DNA of 64,000 nucleotides from Eutreptiella sp. 'Long Island Sound 2002' (taxonomy: Eukaryota; Euglenozoa; Euglenophyceae; Eutreptiales; Eutreptiaceae). The notes under the pieces were generated by a model. The model was not told the DNA's origin. It did no database searches and saw only the letters and a program-made list of their open reading frames with translations. A program made the position numbers and the translations under genes. The stretch spans positions 43,736,639 through 43,800,638 of the forward strand of contig OZ038378.1 in assembly GCA_964036045.1 (NCBI GenBank), written 5' to 3'. The stretch's first letter is position 1; every line of letters starts with the position of its first letter. Positions 1 to 10,694 of the stretch are shown one piece after another.

Positions 1-69
1 TTCGAGGTCCGATCGCTTTCCGCGATGCCAAGCCCCCGACAGAGACGAATGCGCTGAGGATAGGGAAAT

Positions 70-620
70 AACACAACCACTTCGCGTTCGAGGGTTGAGC
101 TACATATGCATGCATGCGCGGAGGAGGGGGAAAGAACACAACCACTTCGCGTTGGATGGTTGAGTGTGGCATGCATATGTGTGTGTACGTACTTCTATAA
201 CTAGTTATTCAGAAGGGATGGCACAACCACTTACGCCTTAGGGTTGAGTGTCAATATACCTAATGTGAGGGAATGGATTGCTCAACCACTTCCATCCATG
301 AGGGTTGAACCTGCACAACAACGGGGGTAACCACTACTTCAGTGAGAGGGTGGAGAAAGACAAAGGAAGTCACCACCGCTTGACGTTGAGGATGGAGAGG
401 TACGTATGAGGAAGGAAGTCACCACCGCTTGACGTTGAGGATGGAGAGGTACGTATGAGGAAGGAAGTCACCACCGCTTGACGTTGAGGGTGAAGAGATA
501 CATGTGAGGAAGGGAAGTCACCACCACTTGGGCTTAGGGTGGAGAGAGGCATTTGAAACTAGTGATGGTGTGCAGAAATTCACCACCAATTCTTAGAGAG
601 GGTAGGGACGTGCCATACTT
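70..620. repeat. Run of about ten short hairpin-like repeats
   Basis: A motif of the form CAACCACTT...AGGGTTGAG recurs about every 50-80 bases (starts near 74, 139, 224, 283, 329, 371, 419, 468, 518 and 580). The two arms are complementary: CAACC with GGTTG in the first four units, and CACC or CCACC with GGTG or GGTGG in some later units, so the arms change together. Loops are about 14-16 bases. The same run is present in the second block at about 2065-2560. The function is unknown. Confidence 0.7.
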
Positions 621-758
621 GTTACAACTATGCGAGCACAAATAGCAATCATGGCAATAATCATTCACAAACACTTACGTGAGGTTTGAGACATACCAAT
701 CATGCTGCTTGCGCTTGCGTCTGTGCTCATTTCGCGCCCGTGAGGCTGTCATTTTCCT

Positions 759-1225
759 CTAGCTCACCTCGGACGGTACCAAGACGTCACGAGGGTGTTC
801 CATGCCGTAGTACAAGTTATAGATCCCCTTCACCACGTACATGGCCCCATACATCCACCCAATCGTCCAATCAATGCACTCCTGGATGGGATCAGGGATT
901 GCGTCCGGCAAAGAGACTGTCCACGTCCGATAGTCGAACTGGGCTCCAAATTGCCATGCACGGCGTTGCGCTGTCCATGTATCGGACTCGCGCAAGCAGT
1001 GCGCTCCCAGCTCGAATCTAGGTGTCAAGTACGGCCGCATGTGGTGAAATTCGTTCGAATGCAGAGCACCCTACGAAAAGGCAATCTAAACTCTTGAATA
1101 GCTCCGTCAAGAAACCAATTCTCTCCAAGTGCGATGCTCTCTCCGAACTCTACTTGCGTGGATTGCTTGATCCTGGCATCCAACATCTCCATGCCAACCC
1201 AACCACGATATGTGATGCTTGCCAT
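759..1225 (-). pseudogene. Unknown conserved ORF, minus strand, two overlapping frames
   Basis: Two minus-strand frames read one after the other: 1225-1025 (66 codons, beginning with a real ATG, MASITYRGWVGMEMLDAR) and 1040-759 (93 codons, containing IDWTIGWMYGAMYVV). Together they look like one protein interrupted by a frameshift or short intron near 1030. The first part is retained at 2970-3170 with only four amino-acid changes in 66 residues. The second part has an in-frame TAG in the other copy. I recognise no family. The aromatic-rich second part could be a membrane or structural segment. Confidence 0.35.
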
Positions 1226-1274
1226 ATCACTTGTAAGGATTGCTCGCTTTCCTTTGCAATGCTACACTCCACCG

Positions 1275-1991
1275 CTACTTGGTTTCCCTCATTACCTGCT
1301 CGAGCAAGTGTACGTGTGCCCCCCCCCCCCCCACCTCACCCCCAAGGGACATGGTGGGATTCTGCTTCGTCCCCGATAGGGCCTGCTGGATTAGGGCCAC
1401 GGCTGCACGAGCCGGCCCCAGATGGCCGTGAGGATCAGGGGTGGACGGGCCGATTCGACGGTTTTCGGCTTCGGGTTGGTCAACAATAGGGCTGATGGGC
1501 CCTGCCGCAAACAGGTTCTTCTGGACCTGGGGCTGTGGCGACCCCCCCAACGACGGAGGGGTGTCAGAGTCGACCACGATGGGGCCCATGGGCGAGGCCA
1601 TCGTACCCGAGTGGGCAGCGCGCGAGGGTGCAGCGTTTGTCTGCTCAATCACCCTGATAGATAGTTCGATTATTGCCCGATTCTTGGTGCTAATGACGGT
1701 TCCCGTGCCTTGAGAAGGCAATCGTGGTCCACTTAGCTCTCTGTGAGGGTGGCTGTCCGTTTCCCCCCCAACCAACCCAGGTACCCCAACCGCATCTAGA
1801 GGATGGGGGGCCCCGATGGGAACATTCCGGGATTTTGGAGACTTGGGATTTGTTGCCACTTGGGGCTTGGCTCGTTTTTGCGGCCCTTGTCCGGTCGATG
1901 GAGTAAGGGCCGAGGAGGTCGTGAGGGTAGGGACCTGGACACCCTCAGCTATCCCTCCCGGGGAAGAGTTTTCGGTTTCGATTTGGTCCAT
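1275..1991 (-). CDS. Low-complexity Pro/Ser/Thr-rich ORF, unknown
   Basis: A 238-codon minus-strand frame sits exactly in the spacer between the two duplicated blocks. It is rich in Pro, Ser, Gly and Thr, with acidic patches and no cysteine pattern, resembling the disordered N-terminal part of retrotransposon gag-like proteins. It lies just upstream, in minus-strand order, of the conserved ORF at 1225-759 and could be an earlier exon of the same unit. The poly-C run near 1320 falls in its last codons, which are Gly-rich. Coding status is uncertain because such composition also arises by chance in GC-rich DNA. Confidence 0.25.
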   Translation of the reverse strand: MDQIETENSSPGGIAEGVQVPTLTTSSALTPSTGQGPQKRAKPQVATNPKSPKSRNVPIGAPHPLDAVGVPGLVGGETDSHPHRELSGPRLPSQGTGTVISTKNRAIIELSIRVIEQTNAAPSRAAHSGTMASPMGPIVVDSDTPPSLGGSPQPQVQKNLFAAGPISPIVDQPEAENRRIGPSTPDPHGHLGPARAAVALIQQALSGTKQNPTMSLGGEVGGGGAHVHLLEQVMRETK

Positions 1992-1994
1992 GAT

Positions 1995-3231
1995 TTCGAG
2001 GTCCGATCGCTTTCCGCGATGCCATGCCCCCGACAGAGACGAATGCGCTGAGGATAGGGAAATAACACAACCACTTCGCGTTGGAGGGTTGAGCTACATA
2101 TGCATGCATGCGCGGAGGAGGGGGAAAGAACACAACCACTTCGCGTTGGATGGTTGAGTGTGGCATGCATATGTGTGTCTACGTACTTCTATAACTAGTT
2201 ATTCAGAAGGGATGGCACAACCACTTACGCCTTAGGGCTGAGCGTCAACATACCCAATGTGAGGGAATGGATTGCTCAACCTCTTCATTCCATGAGGGTT
2301 GAACCTGCACAACAACGGGGATAACCACTACTTCAGTGAGAGGGTGGAGAAAGACAAAGGAAGTCACCACCGCTTGACGTTGAGGATGGAGAGGTACGTA
2401 TGAGGAAGGAAGTCACCACCTCTTGACGTTGAGGGTGAAGAGATACATGTGAGGAAGGGAAGTCACCACCACTTGGGCTTAGGGCGGAGAGAGGCATTTG
2501 AAACTAATGATGGTGTGTAGAAATTCACCACCAATTCTTGGAGAGGGTAGGGACGTGCCATACTTGTTACAACTATGCGAGCACAAATAGCAATCATGGC
2601 AATAATCACTCACAAACACTTACGTGAGGTTTGAGACATACCAATCATGCTGCTTGCGCTTGCGTCTGCGCTCATTTCGCGCATGTGAGGCTGTCATTTT
2701 CCTCTAGCTCACCTCGGGCGGTACCAAGACGTCACGAGGGTGTGCCATGCCGTAGTACAAGTTATAGATCCCCTGCACCACATACATGGCCCCATACATC
2801 CACCCTAACGTCCAATCAATGCATTCCTAGATGGGATCAGGGATTGCGTCCGGCAAAGAGACTGTGCACGTCTGATAGTCGAACTGGGCTCCAATTTGCC
2901 ATGCAAGGCGATGCGCTGTCCGTGTATCGGACTCGCGCAAGTAGTGCGCTCCCAGCTCGAATCTAGGTGTCAAGTACGGCCGCATGTGGTGCAATTCGAT
3001 CGAATGCAGAGCACCCTACGAAAAGGCAATCTAAACTCTTGAATAGCTCCGTCAAGAAACCAATTCTCTCCAAGTGCGATGCTCTCTCCGAACTCTACTT
3101 GCGTGGATTGCTTGATCCTGGCATCCAACATATCCATGCCAACCCAACCACGATAGTTGATGCTTGCCATATCACTTGTAAGGATTGCTCGCTTTCCTTT
3201 CCAATGCTACACTCCACCGCTACTTGGTTTC
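1995..3231. repeat. Duplicated block, copy 2
   Basis: Second copy of the block at 1-1286, starting at TTCGAGGTCCGATCGC and ending at the shared ACTTGGTTTC, after which the sequences part (3232 onward reads CACACGCGG). It contains the hairpin repeat run (about 2065-2560) with one fewer 49-bp unit, and the minus-strand ORF pair, of which 2970-3170 is still open. Confidence 0.9.
2970..3170 (-). pseudogene. Second copy of the unknown conserved ORF
   Basis: Sixty-six codons matching 1025-1225 with four amino-acid differences. The downstream partner frame, matching 759-1040 of the first copy, is broken by a TAG created by a single base change near 2828, so this copy is probably dead. No family is recognised. 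Confidence 0.35.
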
Positions 3232-4161
3232 GCACACGCGGCCCCCACCTTCCACTACGTTGCGAGCTTTGCAGAGAGAGTCGGAAATCGCTAGCCAACA
3301 AACCCACTGACCACTCCACACCACCAGGTATGCCTACTAATCCTTCTAGAATTCTATATCACTCACTGCCGCAGCAAACAACGAAGGTCACAAATTCCTT
3401 CTGCAAACGCCAGCATTCCTTGCTCACTCGCTAAGCCTTCACACCCTTCGTCCACCAACCTGAACACCCACAACGATCCTTTTACCTCTTGCTCAGAAGA
3501 GTCAAGCCAAGTGCAGCTCTTCTCAAGCCCCGTCTCTAAAGAGCGACGAGTGAGAGGCAACCTCCAGTGGGAATGGCACTTTGGTTACTAAGCTGTCACG
3601 TCATGACACTGCTAGTGAACACTCTGTAAATTTTGTGTTCTCTGATGGTTGTTGTGCAACGCCCTCGGCAGTGTCGGGAGCAACTGAAGTCAGCGAAATG
3701 GACGATGTCACTTTTGAAAACCCCTCAAAATCAGATGATTTACAGTCTACAGACAGATACAAGTCTAACCAAGTTTTTGAGTCGCTTGCAATAAACAGTA
3801 GTGTCTCTGAATTTCACAAAGGCTCCTGCACATCTAATATACCAATAACACGATCTCAAAGGAACAAGTTATGTGTATCGATGTCATATTTCAAAATTGC
3901 ACAAAGATAACCAACATTTCAGCAAGCATGGAACATATTCATACAGGAACACTCACTACCACACTCGGATCCGCTCCTGAACTCTCTGAAGACATTTGAA
4001 ACCGCCTTATGTACACTCAAGCCCTGACACTATACTATAGTCCACAGGTTTTCTTGTTGTTACATACTCTGATTTTACTTACGACTATTGTATGATACAT
4101 GAACACACGCGGACATGCCCAGGCGGGGGCCTAAGCCGCCACAGAATGAATGAATGAATGA
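3232..4161 (+). other. No recognisable gene; one 109-codon frame and an ATGA run
   Basis: The longest frame, 3581-3910, is Ser/Thr/Asp-rich with no known motif, and I cannot tell it from chance. A short ATGA tandem run (about 4146-4161) lies just before the chromodomain remnant. Nothing else is supported. Confidence 0.4.
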
Positions 4162-4413
4162 ACAGATGTAACGGGTGTAGTTGAAACTCCATCGTATGAG
4201 GTGGTGAAAGTTTTAAAACACCGTCCGCGGACCGAGAGGAAAACAAAGAAAAAATGTTTGGAATGGTATGTCAAATATAGAGGATATGACGACCCGGAGT
4301 GGCAACCGGCGTCAGCTTTTATGCACGATGTGTCTTACCAGTGGGCTGAATATAACAAGTCTGAAGGCATTGATATAGGTCTCAAAGATATTCGGCGTGA
4401 TACTTTTTCATAG
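4162..4413 (+). pseudogene. Chromodomain fragment from a Ty3/gypsy integrase tail
   Basis: Open from 4162 and ending at TAG 4411-4413. After a short linker it reads YEVVKVLKHRP, then WYVKYRGYDDPEWQPASAF and an aromatic C-terminal helix. This is the chromodomain plan: a beta strand starting Y-E-V, W/Y cage residues, V-K-Y-R-G-Y, and W-[EQ]-P. Chromodomains end chromovirus integrases and steer insertion into heterochromatin. No integrase core precedes it on this strand, and the integrase remnant next door (5198-6244) runs the other way. It is similar to 49483-49680, including a K-D-V/I ending. Confidence 0.7.
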
Positions 4414-5197
4414 ACACACAATAGCAGCGTTTGATTTTATACCCCCCCCTCCCTTTTTCTTGTATCTTTTCACATCTATAGTATTGATACCCAACTACTA
4501 TGCGTGCGGTTGATAGCAAAATGTTGGGGCTGCAATGCGACCACGAGCACTTGTAGTTCGTAACCAACCAGGTCCACTTCGACAAGTTGATCCAAGACGG
4601 TTATGAACGCTGGATCTTGGTGGCAATCCTATGGGAGTTCACGAGGATGGTGCTTACTCCAAGCGAGTCCACGAGTCTTTTTGGTGATCTTTCCCCGGAC
4701 ATGATGTTGCTCGTTCCGTGGGACATGCCGCATTCCGTGATTCGGATGCGAGGCCACATGGGTAGCCAACCTGAACCTTGATCTGGAACTTCCAACGCCT
4801 TGTTCGGAGGTCGTTTTGGTCTGTGAACTTTGATCCATTCTCCATTCGTGAGTGGTGTTGATGCTGTAGAGGAGATAGAGATGGGCGTTTTGTGTCTGCG
4901 TTTCTTTTTGCAATATGTTCCAAGAATTTGAGGACACGAATTTTGCGTTGACCTTTTCTCTGGTAATTCGGCTGTGGGGCTCTGGGACCTTGAGGCGTGG
5001 GTCTCTCGGTGATAATGGAGAGTTCCTCTTGACTTGTCGTTGTGCACGCTGGAAGGTGGTATTGGAGGAGCTAGACGAAACCTGCGGAGACCTCAAGCTT
5101 TGTGGAATTCCTTCACACTGTTCCTTAGACGAAGTGCGCTACGACGAAATTGAGTTCTTGTATGCAGAGAGGGGGCGTTGGTGTGTGATGGCCATGT
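4414..5197. other. Spacer between two retroelement remnants
   Basis: Several overlapping frames (for example 4601-5047 and 4629-5096 on the minus strand) are Lys/Arg/Ser-rich with no motif. In minus-strand order this region follows the integrase remnant, so it may be the degraded 3' part of that element. I see no LTR. Confidence 0.35.
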
Positions 5198-6244
5198 TCA
5201 CAGCTCTGTAATCGTTGGCGTGATGGCGTGGACGCACCGGGACATCTTCGTGTGGTTGTGTTTTCGCTTGAGTGAATTGACTTGTCGTTGCTTGAGACAA
5301 CAGGCTATGTGAAACATGTTCAAAATGTTCTCGAGATGTGCAGCACAAGGACGAAATTGGATGCTGTACCAATGGACTGGATTGCTGCCACGGTCCAAGG
5401 GTTCCAAGCACAGTTTAAGATCCATGGCGTGAAAATATTTCTCCCCCTTCTCGGTGTGGATCTTATACCGGCCTGATCCCACTCGTTGCAGTACCTCAAA
5501 TCGACCTTTCCACAAGCGACTAAGCTTTGTGGACCGTCTGTCCATTCCTGCTCTATTCACCTTGGCCCAAACGGTCTCTCCGGGCTGAAAAACTTGAAGG
5601 GGGTATCGCCTACGGAAGTCTTCCGTGGCTTTCTTTTGGATGGCTGTGAACTTGTCACGGACCACCTCCCTGTCAGCCGCAAGTTGGGTAAAAAATTCCG
5701 CGGCGTCTTTGCAATCTGTATGGGGGAGGATGGGGCGGGTATCCCCAAATCCTATGCGGTGTCGGCCAAGGACCAACTTATAAGGGGAAGCCCCCCTGAG
5801 AGGCCCTGGGAGGTCATTTAAACCGCATGTGGCTAAGGGCAATAACACAACGCAGTCTTTACTACCTTTTCGTTCAAGAAGCTTGCGCAAACTTTGAACA
5901 ACTAATTGGACGGAATTTTTTGCACGTCCATTGGACTTTGGTTTATACACAATACTCTTGTACTCATCGACTCCGGACAGACGAAAAATTTCCTTGCAGA
6001 ACTCAGCATTGATCAAGTGGTCGTGGTCGGAGTAGATTGCTGAGGGCAGTCCAAAATGCACAAACACCCTCTCTACCATAAACTGGGCCACAGCCGCGGA
6101 TGTGAGCCCTGCTTCAGTACATGGAATGGCCACTATGTAGCCGGTCAAACGACAAAGAAAGCATAATACCACATCATATGTCTTGCCATTGCGTTTAATA
6201 GGGTTGTCTGGCAATTTAACAAAGTCAACCGAAATGGAGTGAAA
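5198..6244 (-). pseudogene. Ty3/gypsy integrase core, catalytic Glu replaced
   Basis: The minus-strand frame reads ISVDFVKLPDNPIKRNGKTY (first catalytic Asp), then FGLPSAIYSDHDHLI (second Asp), then PKSNGRAKNSVQLVV where the third acidic residue of the D-D-E triad should be. The AAA codon gives Lys instead of Glu, so strand transfer should be dead. After the core come a typical spacer and a GPF/Y-like SRLWKGRFEVLQRVGSGRYKI module. The open frame from 6214 is 338 codons, but the start is not an ATG and the fold begins upstream in the same frame. The zinc-binding part lies at 6323-6887. Confidence 0.8.
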
Positions 6245-6322
6245 AATGTGATCAGCGACTAGGGAGCTCTCACGGGTGTCCGGCGGACGACCCCGTTGAG
6301 GCTTGGCACGTTGGCATACACT

Positions 6323-6887
6323 TCAATGGTGCACCTTCTGTGAACACACCGCAGAAATCACACTCAGAGTGGATCCTGGACCCATTATCTTGAACATACG
6401 ATGGAATAGCCGTTCCGTCTTGTTAATGCCCGGGTGAGAGTAAGAATATACACCCGTAAACACTTGTGGCAAGATTTTAACGGGCACCACACACTTTGCC
6501 TCTGTGACGTATCTTGCCCTTGTGGAGCAAGTAGTACGATCCATGTTGTTCGTCATTGCCATACTTCGACTTCTGCAATTCAGGCCACATCTTCTTATAC
6601 ACCGGGTCCCTTGAATAATAACTACTCCAGTCTTGATACAACACATGCACATCAGCAGGTACTTGTACCTCGTGTAACAAATTCAGCGACCGTTCGACCA
6701 CCGTGTCTGCAACATAACTTGCCATTCGGGCCGTATGCCAACTCAAATTACGCAAACAACGGCTCATGCGCCAGGCACCTACTGTTGCTGGTGCTACGGT
6801 GGGGCGAGGAAGCTCGCATAGCGGCCAAGGCACGGCAGCTAGGCGGGGAACGGTCGCCCGACCACATGCATTCAAGACAAGTGACAT
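6323..6887 (-). pseudogene. RNase H/integrase linker with H2C2 zinc finger, frameshifted
   Basis: Two minus-strand frames continue upstream of the integrase core. The first (6887-6477) contains QDWSSYYSRDPVYKKMWPEL, typical of the stretch after RNase H in Ty3 Pol. The second (6652-6323) has SHPGINKTERLFHRMF followed by SVISAVCSQKVHH, the integrase H-H-C-C finger. At least one frameshift joins them. No reverse transcriptase is found upstream, so this is a 5'-truncated or deleted element. Confidence 0.65.
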
Positions 6888-7733
6888 GGTGTTTGTGCTC
6901 CATTATGGAATTTGTGGTCTTAGCAAAGAGTGAACCATAATCGCGCGTAACTGTCGCCAATGTCGCGCGAAATTCTCATGCTAATGAGATTCACATGTGT
7001 GCTCGAACATGGATGTGAATGTGAATTTTGTGTGAATTTCGTGTGAAATACATGCGCATGTAATGAAAACATTTCAACTTCCCTCTAGAGCTTTCGTACC
7101 GTGGAACCATGATTGCGAGGGGTTGCGCTGAAATGTGCTGTTGCACTCCAGGCATACAACGTTGTGTGCAACTGGCCCTTGTTGCATTTTGCTTTGTTCA
7201 GCTTGTTCACAGTGCCCCGTGGAATTGCAAGCAAGAGCCCTGGCCCCTTCCACACCGTGCCTTCACATCTTCTGTGGGCTTAACTCAATTGAGTAATTAG
7301 TTTGTAAGGAATTGGGACCTCCGTACACATGCAATTTGCCCTCAAACGGGGCAAATAGTGGTAACTCTTGAGAGGGAGAGCACACCAACAGCTTGAGCCA
7401 AGGAACCAACCCTATGGTGCAAGACCATCTACGTGGTATGGCACTTCCGCTCACGACACCTATCGCGGCCAATACTTCACACCACAGCTAGCAATTGCTG
7501 TAATGTGGCGGGACATGTATGACATGGCAGAGAGCTCAACTAACTGCTCGACCCCTTGAAGTGGTTGGCGGGAACAGCACCATCATCTACGGTGCAGCAC
7601 ACCGCTTGCCTTCACGGGTGAGGTAGTCGTACGAGTGCCGGCCCATACCTCCTGCAGATGTATAGGAGCCTGCACCCCACAAGTACCATGGGCTGTGCAC
7701 AGCCATTGACTGCACCAACCGGCATGATGCCGG
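6888..7733. other. No supported gene
   Basis: Frames here are short and without motifs. A small inverted repeat TCTCATGCTAATGAGA occurs near 6990, followed by a TGTGAATTT-rich patch. Nothing else is supported. Confidence 0.4.
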
Positions 7734-8422
7734 TTACGTGCATTGCACAAAAGGGGCACGACTAGTCCGGACGAACTGGCAAGTTGGTGGGCCATGGGAG
7801 GCTCTGAACAATGGGGCACCATCTTTGACACAGAAAGTAATTCCTTTTCCATAAACGACGAACCCCGTTGTGTTTTGAAACCACATGTGTAGCATTTGGG
7901 TGTAGCCTTTGCTTGTCCGTCTGGTCACTGTATGTCTCTTCCTCACTGAGTCACCAGGCAGCCTTATGTTCACAGCACATATGTCGACTATGGTGATGTG
8001 CAACACTGTGCGTCCTTGATTGTGCACCAACAAGAAGAAAAGTGCTCCTGTTCTATGCACAGTCGAGTTCATGCAGATAGGCTCGAGCTGCCACGGAAAG
8101 CGGCCAGGACAGCCTGCAATCATGGGCTTATTTGATGTTTCAATGAAGGAAAAGCGAAACCCTGTCTACGACCAATTCGGGAGGTTGCGTGGACAAATTT
8201 AGTAAAAATAATTAGATAAAGACAAAGCTTGTGAACCGTTTTAGGCAAGACGCCCCAGTGGATGAAAGCGCCGACTTGAGCTTCTGGAAGCAACGGACAA
8301 ACAAATTTCAAAAGATAGTTGCGGAGCCCAAAAGAGTCACTGGTAAGAAAGATACAAAAAGTGGAAGGTGCTAAAGTGTGTGTGGAAGTAAAGGTAGCAT
8401 GTCTGACATCGGACTTTTTCAC
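7734..8422 (-). pseudogene. Possible transposase fragment, weak
   Basis: Two adjoining minus-strand frames (8422-8120 and 8123-7734) read as one stretch with AGCPGRFPWQLEPICMN, HNQGRTVLHITIVDI and NIRLPGDS. The spacing of a pathogen-free repeat-type pattern, a strand of hydrophobic residues followed by LPGDS and later GFVVYGKG, is loosely like the DDE core of PIF/Harbinger transposases (pGS-hDS, then GD-GYP). The catalytic residues are not convincing, so this is a suggestion only. Confidence 0.2.
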
Positions 8423-9363
8423 TAGGCGCCGGCAAGGAAAAAATGAACAATCTACCTATTCTCTTTCTCTTCCCCTACTTTGGGGAGGCGCCGGTGCACG
8501 GCTTGAGCAAGTGCTCATGTTGCGGTGGGAGGCTGCATTTCTGGAAAGCGACCCCAACTACCTTCGGCCTTTGAGGAACCACAAGGTCAACTTACACAAT
8601 CACTTTGGCTAAGGCGGGAAGATCTAGGAGCACTACTTGCAAATTTAGAGAACTAGTGCGAGCAAAGGGATTGCCCAGTCGATGCATTGTAAGAAGACAA
8701 CGAGCAGTTGTCTCGGCCCCAATAGTTGCCCCACTGTGAGGATGCCAAACGAGGGGATTGTGTGGGAAGGGGGAGGAGGTCCGCTTGGGTTGCGGAGGAG
8801 AAAATAGGCTCCAGGGCAATGTCCCTTGTGTGATCTCCTGCAGTGATGGCAATAAGAGTGGGGAGGGGAGGTTCCTCCCCCTCCATAACCCCTCCTCCGC
8901 TCCGTTCGTCAGTGGGTCTATGGGTCCACACAGGCATTAGTGATAACTTTCTTCCTCACACTGTCCCGGTGATCATAAGAGAGGGGAGGGGGGTCGGTTC
9001 AGCTGTGGACCACGACCCCACGGCGTGGGCATGGGAGGTCCAAACATAACGGGGGACGGGGTGGGGTTCGTAATTTCTTTCCAAGTCTTTGGGGCATATT
9101 GAAGTCCCATTTCATTCTCGGAATTTTGAAGAAATACAAGTGGGGTAAAATCTCTTTTTACCATTCACCACAAATGACAAATAGTGCTGCATTCCGGCAA
9201 CGAACTGCTGAGCACCGACTGGTGACCCTGTCCAACGACGTGGCCCCAAACCCGAACAGAGCGCAACGGGTTTGTTGCGGTGACCCCGTCATATTGTCTC
9301 ATCCCCGATGGAAACGTGGAACCCTAATACTGTCGATGTGCATCCGAACCCAAGTCACCCCAA
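8423..9363. other. No supported gene
   Basis: Only short overlapping frames on both strands, several Gly/Pro-rich because of GGGGAGG-type sequence around 8760-9060. This lies directly upstream of LINE A and could hold its 5' untranslated or ORF1 region, but I see no ORF1-type motif. Confidence 0.4.
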
Positions 9364-10690
9364 GTGACCACGTTGCACGCCTTGACTTTGAACGTTGGCG
9401 GCCCACACCTCAGCAGACGGAGGTGGGGTCGCCTCGTGCAAGAAATAGCTGCCTCCTCCCCCCACATCATTGCGCTCCGGGAGGTCCGCTTTAGAACAGG
9501 CGAGGCCCACCTCGCATACACTGCAAAGGCCGGCCCAAACTACTAACCGCTGGCCAATGATGACAAGCGCCCCGACATGATGTTCCTTGTGCATGAGAGG
9601 GTCCACAAGTATTGCAAATTAATGGCCCACCGCTGGCCCCATGCTATAGCTCTCCGCGTCCAGATTCCAGGCATTCCCGAACTCACTTTCGTGAACTAGC
9701 ATGGACCGTTCACCCTACGGGAAAGGGAGGCCTTAGACGCCTGGATTGCGTCTGTCCCCAATGTGGGCATTGTTGGAGGAGACTTCAACGACGGAATTTG
9801 GCACGCAAGCCCACATCACAGGAGGATATGGCACGACTGGCTCGACTCCGGACTCCTTGTTGACCCACAATACCAAACAATACCTCAAGGGCCCGAGCCA
9901 CACCCGAGGGGGCAAGCCCCTGGACGCGCTCCTCCTGTCGCAAACAACATGGAATGCACTCACGCCGGTGGCCTACCAAGCGACCACGTTCCTGTCGGTA
10001 GGGGACCACGTAGGTGTCGAAATCCACACCACGGTCGTGCTCCTTGAGCCGCAGTCCCCAGACCCCGAGGCCATCAGCATCCGTGACTGGACGAGTAGAG
10101 ATCTGAAGGGCTTCCGCGCACACATGGGGAGCTGGTACCGGGGTGTCCCCAAAAACATGACCATGGAGACCGCCAGCAATATGGTGCGGAAAGAGGTCGC
10201 GCGGTACGTCGCTGCGCACAAGAAGCCAGACAGACGACCAGACCAGGCTCATCACGATATGCAGACCCGTCTCGCCAAGAACCCTTGTGACCAGGCCGCA
10301 CACAAACAATGGGGTGAACACATGCAATGCAAACGCCACACGGAGGTGATGAAGAAACTGCGCTGTTTCCGCAAATCCGCGGTTGGAAGCACAGGGACAT
10401 TCTTCACGGACCTCGCCACGTGGCTTGTGAAGCCTACTCACGTTTCTTCCATGTCTCCCACTCTGGCGTCGGCAAACAAAAAGCTGCCATTTTTTGCGGG
10501 AGATCCGCAATGGGTTCCAGAGAAGGCCTTCAATATGTTGCCAAATCTCCGCGTGCCAAGAACTCCCGTGGATCAGACCCTACCAACGTTGCGCGAGAGG
10601 TGGCCAATCAGGCCAAGAAAAAGTTGATGGGCATGGACGGGGTCCCGCCGCACACAATACAGTGGCTACCGGAGAACGTACAATGGATCC
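9364..10690 (+). pseudogene. LINE A endonuclease and start of reverse transcriptase
   Basis: The product would nick target DNA to prime reverse transcription. The frame opens with LHALTLNVGGPHLSRRRWG and SPHIIALREVRF (endonuclease strand with Asn and Glu), later VPNVGIVGGDFNDGIW (the GDFN metal-binding motif). After a frameshift near 9880 comes KPLDALLLS and, near the C-terminus, VGDHVGVE in place of the usual SDH. Stops at about 9544 (TAA) and 9698 (TAG) break it. A linker of roughly 160 codons leads to AKKKLMGMDGVPPHTIQWLP, the finger region of LINE reverse transcriptases, which runs into the nested element at 10691. Confidence 0.8.
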
Positions 10691-10694
10691 TATA

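Larger units (their letters stand above)
1..1286. repeat. Duplicated block, copy 1
   Basis: This block is repeated almost base for base at 1995-3231. Both begin with the same 20 bases and stay collinear through the short hairpin repeats and the minus-strand ORFs, diverging after a shared ACTTGGTTTC. The copies differ by scattered substitutions and by one 49-bp repeat unit (three units here near 365-510, two in the other copy). The sequence before position 1 is unknown, so this may be part of a longer tandem array with a period of about 2 kb. Confidence 0.9.

Noticed and set aside
235-250. Telomere-type TTAGGG repeats
   Set aside because: CTTAGGGTTG occurs singly as part of the hairpin repeats, never as a tandem telomeric array.
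361-510. CRISPR-like regularly spaced 49-bp repeats
   Set aside because: The units are contiguous tandem copies without unique spacers, they lie in a eukaryotic repeat, and no Cas-type genes occur.
7734-8123. Harbinger-type DDE transposase as a confident call
   Set aside because: Only one short LPGDS-like motif is suggestive and no DDE triad can be assigned, so confidence was kept low.
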